In this document: positions 8,477 to 15,972 of the stretch, piece after piece
Position numbering within the stretch: position 1 is the stretch's first letter
How the letters are laid out: each line of letters starts with the position of its first letter
Source of the DNA: an uncultured Bacilli bacterium
GTDB lineage: Bacteria; Bacillota_I; Bacilli_A; RF39; UBA660
Direction of reading: 5' to 3'
Length of the DNA stretch: 64,000 bases
NCBI GenBank assembly: GCA_949425635.1
Contig: CASPWD010000008.1
Span: forward strand, 1-64,000
Translations under genes and position numbers: made by a program
Notes under the pieces: generated by a model
The model's database searches: none
The model's input: the letters and a program-made list of their open reading frames with translations, nothing else
What the model was told of the DNA's origin: nothing

Positions 8477-10989
8477 ACTTTAAGTTCCTCTCCCATAAGT
8501 TCTACTTCGATAGGCGTTGCTAAAATCTTTACTCGTATTCTCTTTTTAGGATTAACAGTTAGTAAAAATTCTCCCATTTCTGCTTGCATTAAAAATTCTT
8601 TTTGAGTATCAGTTAAAGGATTTTGATAAAACAATTTTAGGTATGTAGTTAAGTCATCTTCTTTTAACATTCCTACAAGTTGATACTGGCAATTATTAAA
8701 TATTGCGGTAGCACTTCTAACTGAATCATCATCTCCAATAAAGTCATGAATACTTTGCGTAGCAGGAACAAATGAACCATGATACTTTCTAATTCGCCTT
8801 GCGATTTGTTCAAATGTTAAGATAACTTCACTATCAGTATTTTTAAGATATAAATGAAATTCATCTACTACAACCATAATATTTTTAATTCTTTTGCTGC
8901 CTTTTTCTTTATCATTAACAATTTTATTGCTAACAATGATGTTATTAAGATATGTTAGTAAATTAACTAATTGAGTTGTAATAATTCTTTTATTTTTGCT
9001 ATATAACAAGTCCTTAACATTAAATGCAATTAAATCTGAATCAAGATTTACTGAAGTATAACCATTGAATAACATTGCATCAGTTCCTACTTTAAATCTA
9101 TCTAGTAATATTTCCAATTTATCTACTATTTTTAATTGCTCTGGATTAGTAATCATATTCCTATAATCAGGAAGAAAATCTATCAAATCACTAAAAATAG
9201 GATAATCAGTATTCTCTAATTTTTCTAAACTAGAGATTTTCGTATGTTGTGTAATGCCAAATCTTTTATATAATTTTTCAATCATATCTAGCATTACAAC
9301 TACTTCACTCTCTTTAATTTCTTCAAAAGCACACTTAATGAATGTTTCTAATGAACCTAAATGTTTTGCTAAAGGACAATCTTCAAAGTTAACCTTATCT
9401 ATTGCAGTATCTTCTTTTTCTTCTCGATCACTTGGTAAAAATCTAACTTGCAAAGGATTTATTATTCCACCACTAGAAGAATATAAATCAATATATTCTC
9501 CATGATTTTTAGTTACTAGTTTTTGATACTCGCCTTCAGCATCAAACAAAATTGCACGATTTCCACGATTTATTTCATTGATAATCATTTTCTTTAATGT
9601 AAAACTTTTACCTCCTCCTGTTGAAGCAATAATAGCTAAATTACTCGAAGGTCTAGTTTTATCTTTATGAAATAAATCAAAAATAGTTGGTAATGCAGTA
9701 TGAATATCAGTTCCTAGCATATAACCAGTAGAATCGTTAAAATGAGTAATGGTTAAAGGAAATGCTGCTGCAAGAGTTAAACTTGGAAGATAATTATGGT
9801 AATCATTAAACCCATCTTTTGTAATATCAAAAGATTGCCATCCCTCTAATTGCCTCATACGAGGTACATCTAATTTAATTTGATAAACATCTGCTATCTT
9901 CTTTAATTCCTTTATTTTATCTTCTCTTTGTCTTTTATTTCCATTTATTACAATGATTAAATCTACTTCTTTTATTTTCTCATCCCCATTTTTAATTTGA
10001 GTCATGAGTGCCTGAAAGTTTTCTCTTTCAGTATCCATTTGCGTTGCATCAGATAACTTTCTTGTGGTACTTCTTTCAGAGATTAAAAATTCATAATTAC
10101 TATCTAATCTTCTAATAAGTTCTTCAGTTGGTATTGTATCTTTTATATGAATACAACTTCTTGTATCTGGAACATTAAATAATTCTTCAAAAAATAGTTC
10201 ATCAATAAATGGTGGGATTTTTTTAATGGTTACAACTTGTACCTCTTCCTCATCTACTTTTAAATAATTCATATTTTCATTAACAAAAAAAGGAGCAACT
10301 AGTTCTACTAGATCACTCCACATGATTTGTTCTATACTTGCGTTTGTTAAGTACAAGTTAACTAAAAACTGATATATTTCTAATTTATTTGTAATTTTTT
10401 GAATATTTAATCTTGGTGTCATATTGTAGCATTGAATTTCTACCTCTTCAGAAATATGTTCAAGTGCTTTATCATTATCACTAATGATTACAAAATAATA
10501 TCTACTTGTTGTAGTTAGATGTTCTCTTTCTAAAATATCTAATCTTTCGCATCTTTCTTTTAAGAAAGTAACTTTATTTTCATCATTGATAAATTCTTCA
10601 ATGAGTTTATTATAATAGTCTTTATTCGCATTCAAATCAATCATATCATCTAATTTATAAATACGCAAATTCAAATCTCTCAATTGATATAAAAACTTTA
10701 ATTGATTAAAAAAGTTCTTCTTTTGCGTATTTGATGTTAAAGATAAATCTATTGCATCTACTGAATAAACTCTAGCGTATTCTCCAGTTTTAAGTTTAAT
10801 CATACCATCATCTGATACTGTATCTGCATTTGTGAAAGTTTGAGAATTTCTATATTTATTTTTTAACATTTTTTTAGATAAATATGGTTGCTTTTTCTTT
10901 TCTTTTTTCTTAACAAAGGAAGAAATAATTTTTTTCTCTTTTACTTTTCTTTTTTCTTCTTTACTAATTTTCTTTTTCAACGAAATCAT
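8473..10989 (-). CDS. VirB4/TraE-type conjugation ATPase
   Basis: 838 residues, normal for VirB4 proteins of Gram-positive ICEs. It powers assembly of the conjugation channel. Visible motifs: Walker A TGGGKSFTLKKM near residue 465, Walker B-like IMVVVDEFHLYL near residue 690, and the RRIRKYHGSFVPATQSIHD stretch typical of the family. A lysine-rich N-terminus precedes the first domain. The annotated ATG is very close to GGAG; a TTG three codons later would have better spacing. It overlaps the PrgI-like gene by 26 bases. Confidence 0.92.
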   Translation of the reverse strand: MISLKKKISKEEKRKVKEKKIISSFVKKKEKKKQPYLSKKMLKNKYRNSQTFTNADTVSDDGMIKLKTGEYARVYSVDAIDLSLTSNTQKKNFFNQLKFLYQLRDLNLRIYKLDDMIDLNANKDYYNKLIEEFINDENKVTFLKERCERLDILEREHLTTTSRYYFVIISDNDKALEHISEEVEIQCYNMTPRLNIQKITNKLEIYQFLVNLYLTNASIEQIMWSDLVELVAPFFVNENMNYLKVDEEEVQVVTIKKIPPFIDELFFEELFNVPDTRSCIHIKDTIPTEELIRRLDSNYEFLISERSTTRKLSDATQMDTERENFQALMTQIKNGDEKIKEVDLIIVINGNKRQREDKIKELKKIADVYQIKLDVPRMRQLEGWQSFDITKDGFNDYHNYLPSLTLAAAFPLTITHFNDSTGYMLGTDIHTALPTIFDLFHKDKTRPSSNLAIIASTGGGKSFTLKKMIINEINRGNRAILFDAEGEYQKLVTKNHGEYIDLYSSSGGIINPLQVRFLPSDREEKEDTAIDKVNFEDCPLAKHLGSLETFIKCAFEEIKESEVVVMLDMIEKLYKRFGITQHTKISSLEKLENTDYPIFSDLIDFLPDYRNMITNPEQLKIVDKLEILLDRFKVGTDAMLFNGYTSVNLDSDLIAFNVKDLLYSKNKRIITTQLVNLLTYLNNIIVSNKIVNDKEKGSKRIKNIMVVVDEFHLYLKNTDSEVILTFEQIARRIRKYHGSFVPATQSIHDFIGDDDSVRSATAIFNNCQYQLVGMLKEDDLTTYLKLFYQNPLTDTQKEFLMQAEMGEFLLTVNPKKRIRVKILATPIEVELMGEELKV

Positions 10990-11266
10990 TCTCCTTTCCT
11001 ATATTTTGATATATAAATATTTTTTGTCTAGAAATAAACTGAAACATTAATCCTAAAACTTTATACATTCTATTTTTTTTACTTACATTTATTGGTAATA
11101 AGCAAAAAATACCAACAAGTAAAAAAATTAATGATGGTATTTTAAATGATGTAAAACAAAATAAAATGATGAAAAGTACAATTATAGGAAATGCAATAAA
11201 AATATCTGCTATTTCTATACCTTTAAAGCCTAAATTTCTTTTAATTGATTTTAATGTTATATACAA
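10964..11266 (-). CDS. PrgI/VirB3-like membrane protein
   Basis: 100 residues with two adjacent hydrophobic segments (IADIFIAFPIIVLFIILFCF and IPSLIFLLVGIFCLLPIN). Its position directly before virB4 and its length fit the PrgI (VirB3-like) family, an inner-membrane part of Gram-positive type IV secretion systems. It overlaps virB4 and starts 12 bases after the VirB6-like gene. A GGAGGTGTAAG site lies before the ATG. Confidence 0.8.
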   Translation of the reverse strand: MYITLKSIKRNLGFKGIEIADIFIAFPIIVLFIILFCFTSFKIPSLIFLLVGIFCLLPINVSKKNRMYKVLGLMFQFISRQKIFIYQNIGKENDFVEKEN

Positions 11267-11277
11267 ACTTACACCTC

Positions 11278-12669
11278 CTAAATCATATTTTTTCTTCGCC
11301 TATAATAAGAAGCATTATAACTTGCTCTAGGCATTACTTTTCTAACTGCACCATTTAAACTACTAGCACCAAAATTCATCATTGCATCACTGGCACTAAA
11401 CTTATTGGAATCACTTTTACTTTGCATTTTTTGACCTGCCATCCACATTTTAGTGCCCATTGCTTTTGCTATTTTTTGAGCTCTTGTCGGAGTTCCACCA
11501 CTTGAAGAATCTGGAGTTCCTGCCATTCCTAATGCCATACCAACTCGTGATAAAGCATCTGAACCTACTGCTTTTCCTGCCTTAATTCCTGTTCCAGTTG
11601 CAAGTAAACCTCCACCAATTGCAGCTCCTGCTCCAACAGTTGCTCCAATACCTGCCATTTTTCCATAACCCATTAAAGACATTAACTGTTCTCTTCCACT
11701 TGCTGCACTTACATTTGAGCCAATAAATCTGTTGATAACTTGACTTCCTGTCATGATAAATGTTGCACATCCTAGATAAAATAAAGTTTTTGTAGTAATA
11801 TTCATAAATGAATTAGTAAAAAATGTTGTATCATTTACTTGTTGCATAACCATTACACTTAATGTAACAACAAGCATAACTACTGCACTTTGGAGTGCTA
11901 ATGATACTAGTTGTTCAATAACTGCTCCTCTTCTTTGCTTATTACAAATACTAGTTGCAAAAACAATAGGAGCAATAGAAAATAAGAATAAAAATTCAAT
12001 TTGCCTTCTGCCTAACATAATACCTGCAAAAAACAAACTATAGAGGAAAAATCCTCCACAAAATACTGCCATTAGCCAATTGATTTCATATTTATAATCT
12101 TTTTCATCTGCAAAAATAATTTTTGCTTTTGTTACATATTTTGATAGATATAACTCATCATTATCAAATGAGCCATCCTTTACTACATCTGCAATGCTTT
12201 TAGATTCATCAAACTTATCACTATTCTTATAACTATCTTTATAAGAGATAAACATTGTTAACATGGTGTTACTCATTGTTGCATTATTACTACTTTCAAA
12301 AATACTTCCAGTATAATTTGAAAGTGATATGGAAAAGTTAGAAACTTGGACAAATAGAAATGTGGAAAGCATAATAAGCGAACCACATTTTACTATTTCC
12401 ATAATAATTATTTTAAAAGTTGTTTCTTCATCTGGATCTAAAAGTTTATTGACAAATTTCCATATAATAAATAAGGCAAACACAGTTACTGCTATTGCCA
12501 TTGCTCCAGTATAAAAATTTCTAAATGCTTGATTATCAGAAATAGAATTGATTATATCAAAAGCATTTAATTTTTTTATAATGGATAAAAGTGCATCTAT
12601 CAAATCATATATAAAACTTACCAAATACCAACCTAGCGTTCTTAATAAATCAAATACTTTTAACATCAT
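11278..12669 (-). CDS. VirB6/TrbL-like conjugation membrane protein
   Basis: About 463 residues with six or more hydrophobic segments between roughly residues 15 and 310, then a glycine/alanine-rich stretch (GIGATVGAGAAIGGGLLATG) and a polar basic tail. This matches the polytopic channel component of Gram-positive conjugation systems. The start ATG at 12669 is preferred over the GTG of the track because AGGTGG lies five bases before it. It follows the pilin-like gene and precedes prgI and virB4. Confidence 0.83.
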   Translation of the reverse strand: MMLKVFDLLRTLGWYLVSFIYDLIDALLSIIKKLNAFDIINSISDNQAFRNFYTGAMAIAVTVFALFIIWKFVNKLLDPDEETTFKIIIMEIVKCGSLIMLSTFLFVQVSNFSISLSNYTGSIFESSNNATMSNTMLTMFISYKDSYKNSDKFDESKSIADVVKDGSFDNDELYLSKYVTKAKIIFADEKDYKYEINWLMAVFCGGFFLYSLFFAGIMLGRRQIEFLFLFSIAPIVFATSICNKQRRGAVIEQLVSLALQSAVVMLVVTLSVMVMQQVNDTTFFTNSFMNITTKTLFYLGCATFIMTGSQVINRFIGSNVSAASGREQLMSLMGYGKMAGIGATVGAGAAIGGGLLATGTGIKAGKAVGSDALSRVGMALGMAGTPDSSSGGTPTRAQKIAKAMGTKMWMAGQKMQSKSDSNKFSASDAMMNFGASSLNGAVRKVMPRASYNASYYRRRKNMI

Positions 12670-12678
12670 AAGAACCAC

Positions 12679-12960
12679 CTAAGTAAACAATCTAATGATT
12701 ATATTGACTAATGAAATTGCTAAAATAATACCAAAAATTCCTAATAATGTTTGTGTAATTCTTGTTTTAACTCTTGGTTTTTGGTCAACATCAACAACTG
12801 CATACATGATAAAACTGATTACTAAAGCAACACCTGCAAGTGAAATACCTACTGCTAATGCCCAATCAGTAATTTGCTTAATAACTTTTAAGATGGTATC
12901 AACAGTATATGTACCACCTTCTAGTTGTTGAATTGCTAAAACATTTAATAAACCTTTCAT
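12679..12960 (-). CDS. Pilin-like (VirB2/TrbC-type) conjugation protein
   Basis: 93 residues starting MKGLLNVLAIQQLEGGTYT, with two hydrophobic helices (LAVGISLAGVALVISFIMYAVV and LLGIFGIILAISLVNIIIRLF) joined by a short basic loop. Size and layout fit VirB2/TrbC or pilin-like transfer proteins of Gram-positive elements. ATG 12960 is used because AAAGGGTGAT precedes it; the longer track ORF would read through a terminator. It is the first gene of the type IV secretion operon and lies about 30 bases past a strong terminator. Confidence 0.72.
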   Translation of the reverse strand: MKGLLNVLAIQQLEGGTYTVDTILKVIKQITDWALAVGISLAGVALVISFIMYAVVDVDQKPRVKTRITQTLLGIFGIILAISLVNIIIRLFT

Positions 12961-12989
12961 TGTATCACCCTTTCTTTTGACTAAAAAAA

Positions 12990-13048
12990 GCCAAAAAAAA
13001 AGAACTGTGCAATTACTAATCAAAAAATGATCAATAACTACACAGTTC
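12990..13048 (-). terminator. Long intrinsic terminator directly before pilin operon
   Basis: On the minus strand GAACTGTG...CACAGTTC forms a long imperfect stem (arms of about 19 bases, loop TTTTT) followed by a run of nine T. Only about 30 bases lie between its end and the pilin ATG. It therefore acts on transcription entering the secretion operon and could be an attenuator. Confidence 0.8.
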
Positions 13049-13076
13049 CAATGAGCAACACTTGTCCTTCAAAAAA

Positions 13077-13104
13077 TGAAAAAACTACACTGTATTAAGT
13101 GTAG
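13077..13104 (-). terminator. Intrinsic terminator after the 13145-13816 gene
   Basis: CTACACT-TAATAC-AGTGTAG followed by TTTTTT on the minus strand. It is the first of two tandem terminators between the SSB/adhesin operon and the pilin operon. Confidence 0.8.
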
Positions 13105-13144
13105 CTATCAATCAAGTTTTCAAAGAACATACAACAATTCTTTT

Positions 13145-13816
13145 TTATTTAGACATTTCTTTCTTGTATTTATTTTCTAATCTATTTTTTAAGTCATTAC
13201 TCATAGCAGAATCAATTAAGTCTTTATTCATAATGACTTCTTTTATATCAACTTTATCATCATTACCTGCAAGATAAAATTTGCCATCAAAGGAATTATC
13301 TCTATCACTAAAATTCCTTTCAAAAATTAATGGAACACTATTCTCACAGTTAGAATGATAAATTGCAAAAAAACCTTTTTGTTTTGCTTTTAAGGAATTA
13401 TCAACATAAATATCATTATCAACGATAAAGCCGATAACTTCATAATATTGATTAAATTCTTTACTATATGCTTGACCTCTTACAAGTGGTCCAACATCAG
13501 TTGGTCTTAACTCTAAATCACTATTATTAGAATTTTGTATAATGTCCAAGCATCTTTTAATTTTTTCTTCAGTAGTAGCATTTTCTAATTCTTTTATAGA
13601 TTGATAGTACCATGTACTGTTTTCTATAAGTTCAGATTTCTCATCTAATATCTCTTTAATAAACAAATTACTTTTTTCCATATATTTTTGTTCTATGTCT
13701 GTCCATAAATCCAAACTGGTAAAAAGTATTTGGTCATCATAATCCAAACCTAAAAAGTAATATTTATTATCATCTATACCAATAAATGCTTGACCTTTTA
13801 CTAATTTATCTTTCAT
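13145..13816 (-). CDS. Hypothetical ICE protein
   Basis: About 223 residues from the ATG at 13816 (MKDKLVKGQAFIGID). The AAAGGA site nine bases upstream supports this start over the longer track ORF. The protein is soluble; two similar phrases, KLVKGQAFIGIDDNKYYFLGL and GPLVRGQAYSKEFNQYYEVIG, suggest an internally duplicated beta domain. It overlaps the preceding gene by 11 bases. No family recognised. Confidence 0.55.
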   Translation of the reverse strand: MKDKLVKGQAFIGIDDNKYYFLGLDYDDQILFTSLDLWTDIEQKYMEKSNLFIKEILDEKSELIENSTWYYQSIKELENATTEEKIKRCLDIIQNSNNSDLELRPTDVGPLVRGQAYSKEFNQYYEVIGFIVDNDIYVDNSLKAKQKGFFAIYHSNCENSVPLIFERNFSDRDNSFDGKFYLAGNDDKVDIKEVIMNKDLIDSAMSNDLKNRLENKYKKEMSK

Positions 13817-14309
13817 GCCCATCATTCCTTTCTCTATTATCATTAAAGCAACATTGTAATCCACCAAAGCCACATATTTTGTATTCTCCATCATCCACTT
13901 TAATATAATCATCTAAATAATATTTCTTAATTTCATTTTTAAGAGCATTTATATCCTCTTCTCTAAAATCATCTTCATCTTTCAGTTCTTCCCAGTCATT
14001 ATAATCAATATGACACATATTTGATTCACTCTCACATACAAAGTCATAAACATATGTTAAAAGTGGACTTAATTCACTTACCTTTGGTAAAGAAAATTCT
14101 AAACCATCATTTTGTTTTAAAAGCAATAACAAACACTCTTTGATTTCATCTGATGATGCACTACTATAATCGCATCCAATGTCTGATGTATTACTATATC
14201 CAACTGTATGAACTTGCGAATTATCCTTATTATTAGTTACTATATAATCAATATATAAATCATCTTGATCATTCCAATAATTAAGAATTTCATAGTTATA
14301 ATTGTTCAT
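13806..14309 (-). CDS. Hypothetical acidic ICE protein
   Basis: 167 residues, strongly acidic and soluble (SDIGCDYSSASSDEIKECLLLLL, DWEELKDEDDFREEDINAL). It starts two bases after the SSB-like gene, using the GAACAGGAAAGATAA junction as ribosome-binding site. The strong negative charge could reflect DNA mimicry, but that is a guess. No family recognised. Confidence 0.55.
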   Translation of the reverse strand: MNNYNYEILNYWNDQDDLYIDYIVTNNKDNSQVHTVGYSNTSDIGCDYSSASSDEIKECLLLLLKQNDGLEFSLPKVSELSPLLTYVYDFVCESESNMCHIDYNDWEELKDEDDFREEDINALKNEIKKYYLDDYIKVDDGEYKICGFGGLQCCFNDNRERNDGHER

Positions 14310-14311
14310 AA

Positions 14312-14710
14312 TTATCTTTCCTGTTCATCTTTATTATTAGATATTTCTTGAACTTGTCCATCAGCTGAATAAATTTTATTATTGGTTCTATCAATAATCT
14401 CAAATCCTAAAATTTCAATTGCTTTATCTTTGTATGTTTTACCATTCTTTTCAATTTCTTTAGGATATGTTGTAATAATACCTTTTACAGTTATCCAATT
14501 TCCTTTTTCGATTTCATCTGCATAAGCATTTACTAATTCTCCTTTTATTACAATAGGAACAAATTGAGTATTTCCATTATTATTTTGTGCTATATCAAAT
14601 CTTAATGTTTTTTTACCATTTTGATTTTCATACACATCTCTAATGCTACCAATATTCCCTTCTAATTCAAATTTATTTACTGAATTTCTAACTTCTTTTT
14701 CATTATTCAT
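14312..14710 (-). CDS. Single-stranded DNA-binding (SSB-like) OB-fold protein
   Basis: 132 residues. NKFELEGNIGSIRDVYENQNGKK...LRFDIAQNN...FVPIVIKGELVNAYADEIEKGNWITVKGIITTYPKE shows the SSB/PriB-type OB fold with its typical strand order. The usual acidic SSB C-terminal tip is absent; the protein ends in DEQER. ICE-encoded SSBs protect transferred single strands. It overlaps the recombinase-like gene by four bases and is coupled to the next gene by the recurrent DEQER junction. Confidence 0.75.
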   Translation of the reverse strand: MNNEKEVRNSVNKFELEGNIGSIRDVYENQNGKKTLRFDIAQNNNGNTQFVPIVIKGELVNAYADEIEKGNWITVKGIITTYPKEIEKNGKTYKDKAIEILGFEIIDRTNNKIYSADGQVQEISNNKDEQER

Positions 14711-15093
14711 CTTACATTCTCCTCCTCTAATTTTTTTGGTTCGTTAAAGATAATTCGATCATAGTCATCTAAACAAAGTTTTCCTTCTTTTATACATTCT
14801 AATTCACAGTCATGTTCTTTTAAAAATTTCATGAACTCTACTGTAAAATTATAATTTCTACTTATATCAGAAATTGAATTTACTATTACTTTGTCTATAA
14901 TTCCACTCTCAATATCTTCTTTTAATTTTTTTAATTCTATTCGTGATTCTGTATCAACATTTTTCTTAACAGTATCCACATATAACTTATAGTCATAATT
15001 ATTCATCAAGTGATAATTTGCAATTTGCTCCATTTTATGATTTCTTGATGAAATATTTGTTTTCTTTTTAAATGATGTATATGTTCCAATCAT
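14707..15093 (-). CDS. Stand-alone, degenerate serine-recombinase-like domain
   Basis: 128 residues laid out like the catalytic domain of serine resolvases: IGTYTSF at the start (position of the usual Y-x-R-x-S), then R-x-x-LKKLKEDIESGIIDKVIVNSISDISRNY, then FMKFLKEHDCELECI. The catalytic serine and first arginine are replaced (TSFKKK), RLSR has become DISR, and there is no DNA-binding C-terminal domain. It is probably inactive as a recombinase and may have a regulatory or structural role. The assignment rests on pattern only. Confidence 0.5.
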   Translation of the reverse strand: MIGTYTSFKKKTNISSRNHKMEQIANYHLMNNYDYKLYVDTVKKNVDTESRIELKKLKEDIESGIIDKVIVNSISDISRNYNFTVEFMKFLKEHDCELECIKEGKLCLDDYDRIIFNEPKKLEEENVR

Positions 15094-15099
15094 AAAGCA

Positions 15100-15330
15100 T
15101 TATCTCTCCTGTTCATCTTGTATTCTTTCTTGGATTCGTTTATTAAAGCACTCTAAAGCTTCATCTAAATCTTTTCCAAAATAACTGCCTCCACCCCAAT
15201 TTCCAGTTTCTTTATTTAGATCAGATGCAATTATAAATTGCCCACTTTCATAAGCATAAATTAGAGAGTACAATACACCATCTTCTTTTAAAAGGACACA
15301 GTTTCCCATGCCACCATTTGTAAAATGCAT
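15100..15330 (-). CDS. 76-residue hypothetical protein ending in DEQER
   Basis: Small soluble protein (GNCVLLKEDGVLYSLIYAYESGQFIIASDL, then WGGGSYFGKDLDEALECFNK) resembling a small beta domain plus a helix. It begins one base after the sortase stop, with GGGAGG as ribosome-binding site, and ends with the recurring DEQER sequence. No family recognised. Confidence 0.55.
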   Translation of the reverse strand: MHFTNGGMGNCVLLKEDGVLYSLIYAYESGQFIIASDLNKETGNWGGGSYFGKDLDEALECFNKRIQERIQDEQER

Positions 15331-15972
15331 TTAATATACCTCCCTGTTCGTTAATTCTGCAATAATGACAATTTGTTTATTTGTATTATGTCTGCAAGTA
15401 ATGAGTGTTAAAGTATTTGCATTATTATTTTTACTAATGCTAACTTGTCCAGTTTTTTCCACATCGTAAATATTTGTAATTTTATAATTAAATTTTTCTC
15501 CATTATAATAAACATAAATTAAATCATTTAATTCCATTTTATTAAGATTTTTAAAATAAGAAATATTACTATATCCACTATGTCCTGCCAAAATGAAATT
15601 ACCATTAGCAACATCAGGCATATTTGAACCTTTTATAATTTCAATATTTTTATTTACATTATTACTTTTGTCATTGATTGCTACTAGTCCTCGTTTCAAG
15701 TGAATACGAGGTATTTCTAAAACTGCTATGTAATTATAAGTAGATTCTTTTTTAGGTTCTTCTTTTGTTTCTTGAACCTCATCTACAATTACATTTTTAG
15801 TATCTTCTTGTTTAATTTCAAAAAAATCTTCAATAGCATTTTCTTCTTTTATATGAGTAAAATAGTTGTTATAAAGTTTTAAACCTATAACACCTAAACC
15901 TATAAAGAGAAAAAAAGAGCCAATAATTAAATATTGACTCATATTCTTATTTTTGTTTTTTCTTTTTTCCAT
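15331..15972 (-). CDS. Sortase paired with the ICE adhesin
   Basis: 213 residues. A single N-terminal membrane segment (about 12-32) is followed by a spacer and a sortase barrel. The catalytic histidine is in LAGHSGYSN and the cysteine in TLITCRH, both at the expected relative positions. The conserved downstream arginine is not in the usual place (NTNKQIVIIAEL); the arginine beside the cysteine or a lysine would have to substitute. The gene overlaps the adhesin end by 26 bases, so it probably anchors that protein by its VPNTG signal. Confidence 0.85.
   Translation of the reverse strand: MEKRKNKNKNMSQYLIIGSFFLFIGLGVIGLKLYNNYFTHIKEENAIEDFFEIKQEDTKNVIVDEVQETKEEPKKESTYNYIAVLEIPRIHLKRGLVAINDKSNNVNKNIEIIKGSNMPDVANGNFILAGHSGYSNISYFKNLNKMELNDLIYVYYNGEKFNYKITNIYDVEKTGQVSISKNNNANTLTLITCRHNTNKQIVIIAELTNREVY

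Noticed and set aside
14707-15093. Active ICE integrase
   Set aside because: It lacks the catalytic serine, the key arginine and a DNA-binding domain, and it lies in the middle of the transfer genes rather than at an ICE end.
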